The notes beneath the pieces are model-generated. The model made no database searches, had not been told where the DNA came from, and saw nothing but the letters and a program-made list of their open reading frames with translations. The translations under genes and the position numbers were made by a program. From contig JACRMO010000023.1 of the NCBI GenBank assembly GCA_016214925.1, positions 1 through 6,990 of the forward strand: a stretch of 6,990 nucleotides of DNA, in the 5' to 3' direction. Shown piece by piece: positions 5,422 to 6,990 of this stretch (position 1 is its first letter; each line of letters starts with the position of its first letter). Origin of the DNA: Gammaproteobacteria bacterium. GTDB taxonomy: Bacteria > Pseudomonadota > Gammaproteobacteria > Thiohalobacterales > Thiohalobacteraceae.

Positions 5422-6214
5422 ATGAATAGAACACTGACAGTCGGATTGGTTCAGGAACGCTGCACGGGCAATCGGGACGAAAATCTCGGACGCATGCGCG
5501 CCGGCATCCGTGTGGCTGCGCAGCGTGGCGCGCGGCTGGTATTGTTACAGGAACTGCACAATAGCCTGTATTTCTGTCAGACCGAGGATACGGCGCAATT
5601 CGACTTGGCAGAACCCATCCCCGGTCCGAGCACCGAGGCTTTAGGTGCGTTGGCACGGGAACTGGACATCGTCATTGTTGCTTCGCTGTTCGAGCGCCGC
5701 GCGCCCGGGTTGTATCACAACACGGCGGTGGTGCTGGAACGCGACGGCAGTATCGCCGGCAAGTACCGCAAGATGCACATCCCCGACGACCCGGGCTATT
5801 ACGAAAAATTCTATCCTGATGGCGCTGGCTGGCGCCGAGCTGCTGCTCTACCCCACTGCTATCGGTTGGGATCCGCGTGATGACGCCGCCGAACAGACTC
5901 GTCAGCGCGAGGCCTGGATCACCGTCCAGCGCGCGCATGCCGTGGCCAACGGACTACCGGTCGTGGTGTGCAACCGTACCGGGCTGGAAACGGACCCCAG
6001 CGGCCAGTCCAGCGGCAGCCGCTTCTGGGGTACGAGTTTTGTGGCGGGACCACAGGGTGAACTGCTGGCTACGGCAAATTGCGATGAACCGGAAATTTTG
6101 GTGGTCGACATCGACCTCGCGCGCAGCGAACAGGTGCGGCGTATCTGGCCGTATCTGCGTGATCGGCGTATCGATGCCTATGGCGATCTGGTGAAGCGTT
6201 ACCGGGATGAATAA
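5422..6214 (+). pseudogene. aguB: N-carbamoylputrescine amidase, broken by an internal deletion of about 98 nt
   Basis: AguB is a nitrilase-superfamily enzyme that hydrolyses N-carbamoylputrescine to putrescine, CO2 and ammonia using a Glu-Lys-Cys triad. Residues 1-131 from the ATG at 5422 are normal: catalytic Glu44 lies in LLQELHNSLYFCQ and Lys117 in KYRKMHIPDDPGYYEKFY. After Tyr131 (codon 5812-5814) the family sequence jumps directly to LMALAGAELLLYPTAIGWDP in another frame, starting at 5816. About 33 residues that should lie between are absent, including the CWDQWFPEAAR segment with the nucleophilic cysteine. The rest (132 codons to the TAA at 6212-6214) is well conserved: HAVANGLPVV, FWGTSFVAGPQGE and YLRDRRIDAYGDL. 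Restoring 98 nt would give about 296 residues, the usual length. As written, translation would stop at 5880. GGAG at 5408-5411 serves the start. Either a recent natural deletion or an assembly error. Confidence 0.92.
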
Positions 6215-6216
6215 TG

Positions 6217-6990
6217 TCAGCGTCTAACGCCGCGTAGCAGCGATCCTAACCGACGCATATGCCGCGCGGGGGTATAACGCCCTGTTGTAGCCGGCGGGAA
6301 AAGGATACGCCAAGGCAATTGCAGTAATTTACGCGGGGCACTGCCTTCCCCCAGCAAGGTGTACCAACGCGTGTTCAGCATGGCCTCACTGGTAAACCCA
6401 CCCAGGGCGCGGCCGCCGGCGATATAATCGTCAATCGTGGCTAGCAGGATTCTCATCCCGAGCCTGCCTAGACTGCGCCTGCCGTGCGCCAGTCCTGACC
6501 AGACATCGGCGGGTACCGTGAATAGCTGATGCCGTTCCAGATAGGCCAACATGAGCACCAGATAACGCGCCGCTGTGACGCTCTCACAAAGTGTCAGCAC
6601 ACGGTTCCAGTTCAACGTATGCTCGGTATTCTTCAGCAGCAATAGCATATCGACGATCGGCACCAACCCGCCGACGACCGTCAGCTTGGCACCCCAATGC
6701 ACGGCCGTGTAGACCAGTTGAACTTCATCTGTCAGGCGCCATAACGATGCGTGCGCATGCGGCAGCCGTACACGCTCGGCCTGCAAAGTCGCAGGCTGGA
6801 ACGCCGCGATCTGTCCCTGCGGGCTGTCGGAGCGAAACAATGCCGTATGCACCTCCACCCAACAGTGCCACTGCGCGTGGTAGAAAGGCATGCTGTGATG
6901 ATGCCCGGCGAAGAATTCGGCAGGAAGCGTGCCCTGCTGGACGAAACCAAGTTCGCGCAACACCTGTTCCAGAGCAGGTTTATCTTGTAG
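6217..6990 (-). CDS. Nucleotidyltransferase-family protein (NTP_transf_5-like), C-terminal part (partial)
   Basis: The frame is open from the right edge to a TGA at 6217-6219, giving 257 residues without the N-terminus. A GTG at 6961-6963 is not needed as a start, since coding-like sequence (LQDKPALEQ) continues upstream to the edge. The visible part reads LRELGFVQQ, a His-rich stretch GHHHSMPFY (29-37), then WVEVHTALF (44-52), a pattern typical of the uncharacterised nucleotidyltransferases of family NTP_transf_5, where an acidic residue and His follow a GF segment. The nucleotide-binding Gly-Ser/Asp-x-Asp part would be outside the window. A helical segment LTVVGGLVPIVDMLLLLK follows. These proteins often occur near surface polysaccharide genes, but no such genes are visible. 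Its stop lies 2 nt from the aguB stop, tail to tail. Confidence 0.65.
   Translation of the reverse strand, partial: LQDKPALEQVLRELGFVQQGTLPAEFFAGHHHSMPFYHAQWHCWVEVHTALFRSDSPQGQIAAFQPATLQAERVRLPHAHASLWRLTDEVQLVYTAVHWGAKLTVVGGLVPIVDMLLLLKNTEHTLNWNRVLTLCESVTAARYLVLMLAYLERHQLFTVPADVWSGLAHGRRSLGRLGMRILLATIDDYIAGGRALGGFTSEAMLNTRWYTLLGEGSAPRKLLQLPWRILFPPATTGRYTPARHMRRLGSLLRGVRR

Overview
The window reads as chromosomal DNA of a GC-rich gammaproteobacterium. The main evidence is an outer-membrane lipoprotein export operon (lolC/lolE-type permease plus lolD), a MotY-like protein with its own N-terminal domain (a gammaproteobacterial family), and an agmatine-to-putrescine pair (aguA, aguB). No species can be named from the sequence alone. 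There are no rRNA or tRNA genes, no CRISPR array and no transposase gene.

Layout. Positions 1-223 (minus) hold the first 74 codons of an N6-adenine DNA methyltransferase that runs off the left edge. Positions 224-459 are non-coding and contain several inverted repeats. Positions 460-2389 (minus) are a permease gene overlapping lolD by 8 nt, a two-gene Lol ABC transporter operon. A divergent spacer leads to a small HicA-like gene (2544-2828, plus) with no HicB partner and an altered active-site motif. Convergent to it is a MotY-like periplasmic protein gene (2847-3805, minus) broken by one frameshift. A second divergent spacer (3806-3934) carries a clear extended -10 promoter and a 15-nt palindrome. 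It leads into a likely plus-strand operon: a small exported BamE-like protein (3935-4222), agmatine deiminase aguA (4273-5319), a 70-nt dispersed-type palindromic element (about 5326-5396), and an aguB N-carbamoylputrescine amidase gene (5422-6214) that has lost about 98 nt, including the catalytic cysteine. The right edge (6217-6990, minus) is the C-terminal part of a nucleotidyltransferase-family protein, convergent with aguB and only 2 nt from it.

How the genes work together. LolC/E and LolD extract lipoproteins from the inner membrane and hand them to LolA. AguA would make N-carbamoylputrescine from agmatine and AguB would hydrolyse it to putrescine. As written here, AguB cannot work, so the pathway would stop after its first step unless the deletion is an assembly error. 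The most notable points are the two damaged genes within about 3 kb of each other, the orphan HicA-like protein lacking the usual histidine, and the palindromic insertion between aguA and aguB. I see no convincing new multi-gene system. The methyltransferase at the left edge could belong to a restriction or other defence locus lying outside the window.
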